NCBI GenBank assembly: GCA_013141415.1 | Contig: JABFQY010000003.1 | Location: 566,226-630,225, forward strand | DNA from: Kiritimatiellaceae bacterium | Lineage (GTDB): Bacteria > Verrucomicrobiota > Kiritimatiellia > Kiritimatiellales > Tichowtungiaceae | DNA length: 64,000 nt | Direction: 5' to 3' | Program-made: the position numbers and the translations under genes | Shown: piece by piece, positions 43,996 to 51,480 of the stretch | How the letters are laid out: each line of letters opens with the position of its first letter | Position numbering within the stretch: position 1 is the first letter of the stretch | The notes under the pieces: generated by a model | What the model saw: the letters and a program-made list of their open reading frames with translations, nothing else | Databases searched by the model: none | Told to the model about the DNA's origin: nothing

Positions 43996-45225
43996 ATGAA
44001 AGACGTGAAGAAAGTTGCCATCCTCACCGCAGGCGGTCTGGCCCCCTGTCTCTCCTCCGCCATCGGCGGCCTGATCGAGCAGTACAGCAAGGTCGCACCG
44101 AAAATTAAAATTATCTGCTATACCAGCGGCTACAAAGGTCTGCTGCTCGGCGAATCGATTGCCGTTACTCCGGCCATCCGCGCCAAAGCGTCCGTTCTGC
44201 ATAAACACGGCGGAAGCCCGATCGGCAACAGCCGCGTGAAACTCACCAATGTCAAAGACTGCCTGAAGCGCGGTCTGGTTAAAGAAGGTGAAAATCCGCT
44301 GGAAGTCGCCGCGCGTCAGCTGGTGAAAGACGGCGTGGACGTTCTTCATACCATCGGCGGCGACGACACCAACACCACCGCCGCGGATCTGGCCGCTTAC
44401 CTGAAGGACAACAACTACGATCTGACTGTCGTCGGCATGCCGAAGACGATTGATAACGACGTGTTCCCGATCCGCCAGAGCCTCGGCGCGTGGACTGCCG
44501 CCGAAGAAGGCGCCAAATATTTTGAAAACGTCGTGGCCGAGCATAATGCCAATCCGCGCATGCTGATCATTCACGAAGTGATGGGCCGCAACTGCGGATG
44601 GCTGACCGCCTACACCGCGCAGGTTTACCGCGACCGGCTTAACAAAATGGGTTTTGTTCCCGGCATCGGCCTGAGCAAAATGCGTAAAGATGTTCACGCG
44701 ATTTTCATTCCGGAAATGGCAATCGACATTAAAGCCGAAGCGGCCCGCCTAAAAAAGATCATGGATGAACATGACTGTGTGAACATCTTTATCTCGGAAG
44801 GCGCCGGACTGGAAGCCATCGTCGCACAGATGACCGCCGCCGGTGAAGAAGTTCCGCGCGATGCCTTCGGCCACGTCAAGCTCGACGCCGTCAATCCCGG
44901 CAAGTGGTTTGGCAAGCAGTTCGCCGAAATGCTCAACGCCGAAAAGGTGCTGGTGCAGAAGAGCGGCTATTTCGCCCGCGCCGCCGCCGCTAATAAGGAA
45001 GATCTCAAGCTGATCAAGCGTTGCGCCAACAAGGCGGTCGAATGCGCACTCAAGCGCATCAGCGGCGTAGTCGGCGAAGACGAAGATCAGAAAGATATGC
45101 TTCGTGCTATTGAGTTCCCGCGCATCAAAGGCGGCAAGCCGTTTGATATCGACGTGAAATGGTTCGGTAAGCTGCTCGCGGCCATCGGACAGGCCAAAGG
45201 CGAAAAAGTCGCTGTTAAACACTAA
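43996..45225 (+). CDS. PPi-type 6-phosphofructokinase
   Basis: Interconverts fructose 6-phosphate and fructose 1,6-bisphosphate. A 409-aa member of the long PFK group. GGDDTNTTA (Asp in place of the Gly of ATP enzymes) and MPKTIDNDV are the marks of pyrophosphate-dependent PFK; VMGRNCGWLTA and the long C-terminal part agree. ATG 43996 has AGGA 8 bp upstream. A terminator follows. PPi dependence is inferred from the motif and saves ATP in anaerobic glycolysis. Confidence 0.93.
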   Translation: MKDVKKVAILTAGGLAPCLSSAIGGLIEQYSKVAPKIKIICYTSGYKGLLLGESIAVTPAIRAKASVLHKHGGSPIGNSRVKLTNVKDCLKRGLVKEGENPLEVAARQLVKDGVDVLHTIGGDDTNTTAADLAAYLKDNNYDLTVVGMPKTIDNDVFPIRQSLGAWTAAEEGAKYFENVVAEHNANPRMLIIHEVMGRNCGWLTAYTAQVYRDRLNKMGFVPGIGLSKMRKDVHAIFIPEMAIDIKAEAARLKKIMDEHDCVNIFISEGAGLEAIVAQMTAAGEEVPRDAFGHVKLDAVNPGKWFGKQFAEMLNAEKVLVQKSGYFARAAAANKEDLKLIKRCANKAVECALKRISGVVGEDEDQKDMLRAIEFPRIKGGKPFDIDVKWFGKLLAAIGQAKGEKVAVKH

Positions 45226-45234
45226 CCGCCGCAA

Positions 45235-45258
45235 GGGCGGCCTCCGGGCCGCCTTTTT
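45235..45258 (+). terminator. Rho-independent terminator after PPi-PFK
   Basis: Hairpin GGCGGCC-tccg-GGCCGCC (45236-45253) followed by five T, ten bases after the stop codon and just before the next start. Confidence 0.9.
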
Positions 45259-45263
45259 ATTTT

Positions 45264-45626
45264 ATGAAAACCGAGCCGTTCAAAATCTGCACGACCTGTT
45301 CAAAACACTGGGAAACGCTCGAAGATTTTCTGGCCGACCCTGAGCTGGAGCTGTCCGGCTATCAGGTTTATTTCGAAGATCTGAAAGGCGGTCTGTTTTA
45401 CTTCACCCATCTGCACGAAAACTGTTTCACCACATTAGCCATACCTGTCAAAGCGTTCACCGGCCTGAGCAATCGCCCGATGCTGGCTTCACGGAGCGAT
45501 AAACCGGTCTGCTGTCCGGATCTTTGCGTCCGGAAAAACGAATTGGATCCCTGCCCGGTTGAATGTGAATGTATCTGGGTGCGCGAGATTATGCAGATCA
45601 TCCGCGACCGGAAGATACAGGCTTAA
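45264..45626 (+). CDS. Uncharacterised cysteine-rich protein
   Basis: A 120-aa protein I do not recognise. Nine cysteines are visible: Cys9 and Cys12 (CTTC), Cys54, then a cluster Cys83, 84, 88, 97, 101 and 103. Such spacing suggests a bound metal or Fe-S centre. The middle (LELSGYQVYFEDLKGGLFYFTHLHENCFTTLAIPV) has the look of a small beta domain. No signal peptide. It starts right after the PFK terminator and its stop overlaps that of the convergent MATE gene by 4 bp. Confidence 0.65.
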   Translation: MKTEPFKICTTCSKHWETLEDFLADPELELSGYQVYFEDLKGGLFYFTHLHENCFTTLAIPVKAFTGLSNRPMLASRSDKPVCCPDLCVRKNELDPCPVECECIWVREIMQIIRDRKIQA

Positions 45627-47029
45627 ATCATCGGCATTCCGTCGGCGGACGTTTCCGGCAGAGTCTCCTGCCGCTCGATCAACTCAATCAGCTGCCAGCG
45701 TTTAGACCGGAACCGCGCAATCATTCCGACCGCCAGCAGGCTGATATAAACCAGCGCCCAGGCCCAGGCGGCGATCACGCCGAGTTTCAGCACCAGCACA
45801 ATCAGCACTTCGCCTGCCGCGAAAAAAAACCACGCCATGGAGGTTTCGTACCACATCACAAAATGCGTATCGCCTGCGCCGCGCAGCGCGCCGGAAATGA
45901 TCAGATTCGTGGCGTCCATCAATCCCCAGCAGGAGGCGAAAATCAGCAACGTGCGGGCCAGATTGAAAATTTCATCGAACGGCGCATCGCCGCGCGCAAA
46001 AAGACGGATATAGACCTCCGGCATCAGCACAAACGTCAGCGCGGCGCAAAGGGTATAAATCCAGCCGATATGCACGGCACGCCAGCCGACCGCCGCAGCT
46101 CCGTCCAGATCGCGCCGCCCCAGATGCTGCCCCACCAGCGTACCGGCCGCCTGCCCGATTCCGATTGAGGGCATAAACGCGATCATATTGACGCTCAGTG
46201 CAATGTTCGCCGCCATGAAAGCCGTTTCGCCCAGCCGCCCGACCAGCAGTACAAACAGCGAAAACGCGCCGATATCCAGCGTCATGTGAATACCTGACGG
46301 AACACCGAAACGGAGCAGCCGCCGGAATAAAGGGGCGTCGAAATAAAACAAACGGCGCGTGTTGTAGAGACGGTCGTTCTTTTTTGAAAAATAGAGCCCC
46401 AGCATGATGAGCGGCGAAATGAAACCGGAAATCACCGACGCCAGCGCCGCTCCGGCAATCCCCATTTCAGGAAACGGGCCGACGCCGAAAATCAGAAGCC
46501 AGTTCAGGATCAGATTCACAAAGGTTCCGAGCAATGCACACAGCATAACCACTTTCGTCAGCCCGCGACCGGAAAAAAAACTGCTGACCGCGGAAGAAAG
46601 CGGCAGGAATAATCCGCCGGACAGCAGAACTGTTAAATAGGTTTTTTCCGCCGCCAGCACCTCCGGCGCGTGGCCGCTGAGCGAAAGCATCCAACGTCCG
46701 ACGGGAATCATCAGAAGAATCAGCGGAAACGAAAAGAGCGCCAGCAGAATCGACTGCGCCACGGAGCGGCTGCAACTGTGCAGGTCGCCGCTGCCGTAAT
46801 ACTGCGCCACCAGACTGTTGGAAAATGCCGCCGTGGACATGAAGCCGCACACCAGCGTGAAAAATAAAATTCCCGCCGGCACGGCGGCCTGCAAGGTTGC
46901 CGGGCTGTACCAGGCCAGAAACATGCGGTCGCAGAAATTCTGAACGGTGAAGGAGGCGGAGGTGATAATCAGCGGCACGGCAATGCGAAGCAGAGCGCGG
47001 TACGAGGAAGATGAATGCGTGGTGTTCAT
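45623..47029 (-). CDS. MATE-family efflux transporter
   Basis: A 468-aa, 12-segment membrane protein of the multidrug and toxin extrusion family, exporting cationic compounds with Na+ or H+ antiport. Typical segments: the N-terminal IAVPLIITSASFTVQNFCDRMFLAWYSP, and GIGQAAGTLVGQHLGRRDLDGA in the second half, which is the MATE repeat signature. Transport substrate unknown. Confidence 0.93.
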   Translation of the reverse strand: MNTTHSSSSYRALLRIAVPLIITSASFTVQNFCDRMFLAWYSPATLQAAVPAGILFFTLVCGFMSTAAFSNSLVAQYYGSGDLHSCSRSVAQSILLALFSFPLILLMIPVGRWMLSLSGHAPEVLAAEKTYLTVLLSGGLFLPLSSAVSSFFSGRGLTKVVMLCALLGTFVNLILNWLLIFGVGPFPEMGIAGAALASVISGFISPLIMLGLYFSKKNDRLYNTRRLFYFDAPLFRRLLRFGVPSGIHMTLDIGAFSLFVLLVGRLGETAFMAANIALSVNMIAFMPSIGIGQAAGTLVGQHLGRRDLDGAAAVGWRAVHIGWIYTLCAALTFVLMPEVYIRLFARGDAPFDEIFNLARTLLIFASCWGLMDATNLIISGALRGAGDTHFVMWYETSMAWFFFAAGEVLIVLVLKLGVIAAWAWALVYISLLAVGMIARFRSKRWQLIELIERQETLPETSADGMPMI

Positions 47030-47121
47030 GGGAGATTTCAGTGTTTCCGAACTCCGGAAAAATTGCGAGCCGGTTTTTCCAGCGTTTGGAATGGCCGGCT
47101 TTATATCCGCATTATGAGGAT

Positions 47122-48225
47122 TTACGCGCCGACCTGACGGCGGAATGAAAGTTCCGGGACGGTCTCTTCTTCGGCGGCAGGCGGTTCTTCCATCAGCTGG
47201 CTAACGCGCTCGGTTAATTCAGGAATGACAATATCGGGCGTGCCTTCGAACAGTTCGTAGCGGGAGAAGGTTTCAGCGTCAATTCTTCCGCTCAGTCCGT
47301 TCAGCGCTCCGGCGTACAGACTGGTGTTGGTCAGCTGTCCGTCAAAAACGAGGAACACGCGGGTAAAGTGTCCGCGTTTGAGTTCATTGAAAAGCGAACG
47401 CAGAAAGCCGTTAAAGCTGTCGCCGGTTTCGCCGATGAACCGATCAACGATGGTGTCGTTAATACAAAAGGTACAGACGGCAACCTTTTCATTCTGAATA
47501 ACAAACACACCGTCAACCAGCTCGTCGCCTTCGGTGCGGTAGTGGCCTTCGCCGATTTTTCGGGAAATGACACCCGGATAGTTGGCGACGCCGAGCAGGA
47601 CAATGTCTTTAAACTCACCGTATTTTTTGTCGGCCTTTTCGCGCATCCCGTCCGTAACCGGCTCGGAAACCGGCAGGGCCGGAATAACCGGAACAGGATT
47701 TTCTTCAACGAAACCTGTTTCTTCAGGTTGTGTCTGATTTTCCTGCTGCTCATCAATAGTTACAGCCTGAGCCGACGACTGTTCAACAGCCCCTGTCATA
47801 TCGGCACACGGCATATCGTGCGACAGTAAACTCTCCCGAAGTTCCTCGGAGAGTATTTCAAAGTTGTCGTAGATGCTGTCGGCAATTTCTTCGCCGATGT
47901 GCAGAACGGACGACTCCACGCGCTCAATAGACATCCGCATGGCGTTCATTTCCGCCGATTTTTGTGAGATCGCGCGTTCAGCTGTGCGGCTAACCGAAAT
48001 CGCAACGACAGCGAGAACCATCGCAACAACGGAAAGAATCATGGTCAAAAGAAAACTCAACAGAGCTGTCGTCGAAATGGTTTCGACTCCACCCTGCATG
48101 GCGCGCAGAACCAGAACCGTTGCCACTGCACCGAAAACAGCGGAGCCGAAAATAATACCGGGAGTTCCAACAAGGATTCTGCCTCGCGCTGTCATTTCCG
48201 GTTCATTTCTTTTGCCTGAGTCCAT
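47122..48225 (-). CDS. Uncharacterised membrane protein with cytosolic domain
   Basis: A 367-aa protein of no family I recognise. Two N-terminal transmembrane helices (TPGIIFGSAVFGAVATVLVL and LLSFLLTMILSVVAMVLAVV), a helical, probably coiled-coil stretch (about 72-120, ending EEIADSIYDNFEILSEEL), an acidic linker rich in Glu and Pro, and a mixed alpha/beta C-terminal domain (about 190-350; YGEFKDIVLLGVANYPGVIS, then VAVCTFCINDTIVDRFIGE). AAGGAA lies 8 bp before ATG 48225; an upstream ATG at 48270 is less likely. Confidence 0.65.
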   Translation of the reverse strand: MDSGKRNEPEMTARGRILVGTPGIIFGSAVFGAVATVLVLRAMQGGVETISTTALLSFLLTMILSVVAMVLAVVAISVSRTAERAISQKSAEMNAMRMSIERVESSVLHIGEEIADSIYDNFEILSEELRESLLSHDMPCADMTGAVEQSSAQAVTIDEQQENQTQPEETGFVEENPVPVIPALPVSEPVTDGMREKADKKYGEFKDIVLLGVANYPGVISRKIGEGHYRTEGDELVDGVFVIQNEKVAVCTFCINDTIVDRFIGETGDSFNGFLRSLFNELKRGHFTRVFLVFDGQLTNTSLYAGALNGLSGRIDAETFSRYELFEGTPDIVIPELTERVSQLMEEPPAAEEETVPELSFRRQVGA

Positions 48226-48385
48226 AAAAAAGATTCCTTTGTGCCAATGCACCGAATGCTTTCCGCGCATTATAGGAAGCGGCTTCTTTAAGCCAAGCGA
48301 TTTATCGGCGAAACCTGCCGGACGAACGGAAAATCAAGAGACTGGACATCGAACTTTTGATTCTCTATCTTGCGGGCTTTCTCCG

Positions 48386-48460
48386 GCGGGAGTAATTCAG
48401 TGGTAGAATGCAAGCTTCCCAAGCTTGACGTCGCGGGTTCGACTCCCGTCTCCCGCTCCA
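48386..48460 (+). tRNA. tRNA-Gly (anticodon CCC)
   Basis: 75 nt with encoded CCA. Acceptor GCGGGAG/CTCCCGC, anticodon stem CAAGC/GCTTG with loop TTCCCAA (anticodon CCC, reading GGG), T arm GCGGG-TTCGACT-CCCGT, discriminator U. The rest of the 333-bp gap 48226-48558 shows no other gene. Confidence 0.96.
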
Positions 48461-48558
48461 CTTCGCCAAATCCATTGGCATACAATTGGTTGTGTTTTTT
48501 CTTTTAAAACGCGAGTGCCATCATCTATTCTCCTCCGGCAAAAGGCAGGTAACAGCTT

Positions 48559-49383
48559 ATGGAATATCTATCCTTCTGGAAGATGAGACAACCACCGTTC
48601 GAATCAAACTGCGATGCGCAGTTTTTCTATGAAAGCGAAGCACACGGCGAAGCGCTGGCGCGTCTGCTCTACCTTGTTTCGGATCGCGGCATGGGCATGG
48701 GTGCCATGACCGGAGAAATCGGCAGCGGGAAAACGATGGTGCTGAATGTGCTGACATCCCGCCTGCGTAAAGATCTCTACACGACAATCAAACTGCATAC
48801 CGCCCACCTGCCCTTCGAACATATCGTGGCGGAAATCAACCAGCAGTTGCGCGGCAAAGGTGAAGTCGCATCGGCCGATGACAAATACTACCTGCTGAAA
48901 GAGTTCGAACAGCTCCTGCAAAACAAAGTCAGCTCGATCGGCAAACACCTGATTCTGATTCTGGATGAAGCCCAGTTCCTGAGTGAAGAATGCCTTGATG
49001 AACTGAAGTGTCTGACCAACTACAATCAGCAGGAATCTGTGCTGACGGTGATCCTCTCCGGCCAGCCGGAACTAAAGGCCAAGCTGAGCGCCCTGCCGCA
49101 GATTTATCAGCGACTCGGCATGTTCTGCTATCTGAAAAATCTGCGGTATGAGGAAATGGTTCCTTATCTTGAGCACCGTCTAAAAACCGCTGGCGCCGAA
49201 AAAGCGGATATTTTCAATCCGGACAGCATAGATCCGCTCTTTTCATTTTCCGGCGGATGCCCCCGCCAGATCAACCGTGTTTGTAAACTGGCGGTTGACC
49301 GCGCATGCCTGATGAAAAAATCTCAGGTCGATGCCGACATGATCCGTATGATTGTCCGCGACATTGAAAAACATTTCGGCTGA
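48559..49383 (+). CDS. ExeA-like AAA ATPase of the exopolysaccharide cluster
   Basis: A 274-aa AAA ATPase of the ExeA/GspA group, also common next to exopolysaccharide genes. N-terminal FWKMRQPPFESNCDAQFFYES, Walker A GEIGSGKTMVLNVL, Walker B HLILILDEAQFLSEE, and a C-terminal region SGGCPRQINRVCKLAVDRA. No peptidoglycan-binding extension or membrane helix. First gene of a plus-strand run of six, so it may regulate or energise surface assembly (inference). Confidence 0.85.
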   Translation: MEYLSFWKMRQPPFESNCDAQFFYESEAHGEALARLLYLVSDRGMGMGAMTGEIGSGKTMVLNVLTSRLRKDLYTTIKLHTAHLPFEHIVAEINQQLRGKGEVASADDKYYLLKEFEQLLQNKVSSIGKHLILILDEAQFLSEECLDELKCLTNYNQQESVLTVILSGQPELKAKLSALPQIYQRLGMFCYLKNLRYEEMVPYLEHRLKTAGAEKADIFNPDSIDPLFSFSGGCPRQINRVCKLAVDRACLMKKSQVDADMIRMIVRDIEKHFG

Positions 49384-49395
49384 TCGGAGCGGACG

Positions 49396-50346
49396 ATGAA
49401 AAAGGCGCGCATCGCCGGAATCACTGCGATTCTCCTGCTGGTCTCCACATTTGTTTTCGATCGTTTTGTTTTTGGATCTCATTACACTAACCGGCTGCGC
49501 GCCAGTCACCTGATACGCTCCGAATTATGGTCCATTGGCATCGTCCGCAGCGAAAATCCGTTCAAACTGACTGCGCCGGAAAAGCCGATTCTGCGCGCCC
49601 GCGACATCACCGACACCGCCGCCCGCATGGTGGCCGATCCGTTTGCCGTGCAGGAAAACGGACAGTGGTATCTTTTTTTTGAAATCGACAGTGTTTCCAC
49701 CCATCAGGGCGAAATCGGGCTGGCAACCAGCACAGACACCACGAACTGGGTGTACCGGCAGATTGTGCTGGATGAACCGTTTCACCTTTCTTATCCGCAG
49801 GTGTTCAAGTGGAACGGAACCTATTACATGATTCCGGAAAGTCATAAGGCCAACTCCATCCGTCTTTATCGGGCCGATCCGTTTCCAACCCGCTGGACGC
49901 ATGTCGCCGATCTGATTCAGGGCGACTATCAGGATCCAACCATCGTCCGGCATAATAACCGCTGGTGGATTTTCGCCAGTACCGGACAAAATGAAAATAT
50001 GGAGATTTTTTACGCGGATGAACTGACCGGTCCGTGGCGCGCCCAGGCAAATAACCCGGTGATTCGAAACGACCGGATCCGTGCACGCTGCGGCGGACGA
50101 ATCCGTGAGATCAACGGCAAGCTGATCCGCTTTGCACAGGATTGCCTCCTCCGGTACGGGCACCGGCTGCTGGGGTTTGAAATCACAACACTCACACCGG
50201 AAAATTATGCCGAGCAGCCCGTAAAAGAAAATCCGCTGCTTACGCCGGACGGTTCAGGCTGGAACGCCTGCCGGATGCATCAGCTCGACCTTTATCAGAC
50301 CGGCACCAACAGCTGGATCGGGTTTGTGGACGGCAACGCGCATTAA
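49396..50346 (+). CDS. Beta-propeller protein of the GINT1 N-domain type
   Basis: A 316-aa protein with an N-terminal signal anchor (MKKARIAGITAILLLVSTFVF) and a GH43-like five-bladed propeller, seen in MVADPFAVQENGQWYLFFEI, FHLSYPQVFKWNGTYYMIPES and GDYQDPTIVRHNNRWWIFAS. It resembles the domain found with glucosamine inositolphosphorylceramide transferases, often in sugar-polymer clusters. After the TAA at 50344-50346 another frame stays open to 50437 with protein-like sequence (KAGIASNFLDEIRSKTQYEK), so a frameshift near the end is possible. Activity not predictable. Confidence 0.65.
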   Translation: MKKARIAGITAILLLVSTFVFDRFVFGSHYTNRLRASHLIRSELWSIGIVRSENPFKLTAPEKPILRARDITDTAARMVADPFAVQENGQWYLFFEIDSVSTHQGEIGLATSTDTTNWVYRQIVLDEPFHLSYPQVFKWNGTYYMIPESHKANSIRLYRADPFPTRWTHVADLIQGDYQDPTIVRHNNRWWIFASTGQNENMEIFYADELTGPWRAQANNPVIRNDRIRARCGGRIREINGKLIRFAQDCLLRYGHRLLGFEITTLTPENYAEQPVKENPLLTPDGSGWNACRMHQLDLYQTGTNSWIGFVDGNAH

Positions 50347-50426
50347 AGCCGGCATCGCATCCAATTTTCTGGACGAAATCCGCAGCAAAACGCAGTATGA
50401 AAAACGAATAGGCATCATTGGCCGTT

Positions 50427-51443
50427 ATGCAGAGTAAACCCAAAACGATTGTAACCGTCATTGCCGACAGCAATTTCGTAATTCCTGTTTACATTCTGGT
50501 TCTGTCGCTGAAATTTTTTGAACCCGCTCAACGCATTCACATCCTCGGCATCTCACTGTCCGCTGCAGAGAAAGCTTTCTTTACTCAGTTCGAAAATGTG
50601 TTTGTTTTCGACTCTTCGATTCCGCGCAGCGACAAGCCGGGTGCAATGCGCATCATCGCCGACATTCTCAAAGGCGAGGCGCTGATGACGGCAAAGGACT
50701 GTGAAGAGCCGTGGATCGCCCTGCTCGACGGTGACTGTATTGCGACGGGGAATCTCGAACCCTGTCTGGCTCCGTCTGAACCGGCTCTTTATGCCCGCTC
50801 CCGCACCCTTGAAGAAGATGACCGGATTTTCCAGTACTACCGTATTCCCGGTGAACCGGATCACGGCATTCCCAGACGGTTTCTGAACCGCTGGCGGCAG
50901 GATGTCGGCCCGCATTCCGAACCGTCACGCACAACAACGGTTCTCTCCGGAAATCTTGTTCTGCACCGGAACTATCTCGACTTCGCCCGCATATGGCAGA
51001 CCTTCATGGAGAAAGTTCTCGTTCACACCGATCCGTCGAAGACAGACGTCGCCTATTACATGCCGGCAGAGTTCGCGTTGAGCGCATGGCTGATGTTCGC
51101 TGAGAACCCGCCGCCCGTCCGCGAGGTCTTACTCAACAGTAATCCGGACGCCCGCCTCGTGCATCTGGGGCCGGCCCCGAAGTACTGGCGATTCTGGACG
51201 CTGAAGAAGTTCGAGTTTTTTAACCCGGTGATCCGCCTGCTCGACTGGGCAAAAGACCAAGGATATGAAAGACCTCTATTGCCAGCCGCGCTCAAAAAGC
51301 GTAATAAGGCGCTCATTATAGCCGGGGCGTTTACTTATGAGGCGTTTATTATGGTGCGCAGGAAGATTAAAAAGTTCTGTAAACGGGCGGTCGGCAACTC
51401 GCCGGATCGGCAGGCACAGCGTTACGCACGGCAGAGAATTTGA
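50427..51443 (+). CDS. GT-A type glycosyltransferase
   Basis: A 338-aa predicted glycosyltransferase, paralogue of 37850-38797. N-terminal TIVTVIADSNFVIPVYILVLSL, metal motif ALLDGDCIATGNL, shared PPPVREVLLNSNPDARLVHLGPAPKYW-type region (about 230-256), and a basic C-terminal tail. In the polysaccharide cluster between the propeller gene and the co-polymerase, so it likely adds a sugar to the repeat unit. Start at 50427; an ATG three codons earlier (50418) is possible. Confidence 0.78.
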   Translation: MQSKPKTIVTVIADSNFVIPVYILVLSLKFFEPAQRIHILGISLSAAEKAFFTQFENVFVFDSSIPRSDKPGAMRIIADILKGEALMTAKDCEEPWIALLDGDCIATGNLEPCLAPSEPALYARSRTLEEDDRIFQYYRIPGEPDHGIPRRFLNRWRQDVGPHSEPSRTTTVLSGNLVLHRNYLDFARIWQTFMEKVLVHTDPSKTDVAYYMPAEFALSAWLMFAENPPPVREVLLNSNPDARLVHLGPAPKYWRFWTLKKFEFFNPVIRLLDWAKDQGYERPLLPAALKKRNKALIIAGAFTYEAFIMVRRKIKKFCKRAVGNSPDRQAQRYARQRI

Positions 51444-51480
51444 ATCACATGCGAATCGAAAAACATCCGGGATGTGAACT

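Noticed and set aside
48288..48485. Minus-strand open frame containing RETGVEPATSSLGS
   Set aside because: Antisense to tRNA-Gly; another well-known spurious translation.
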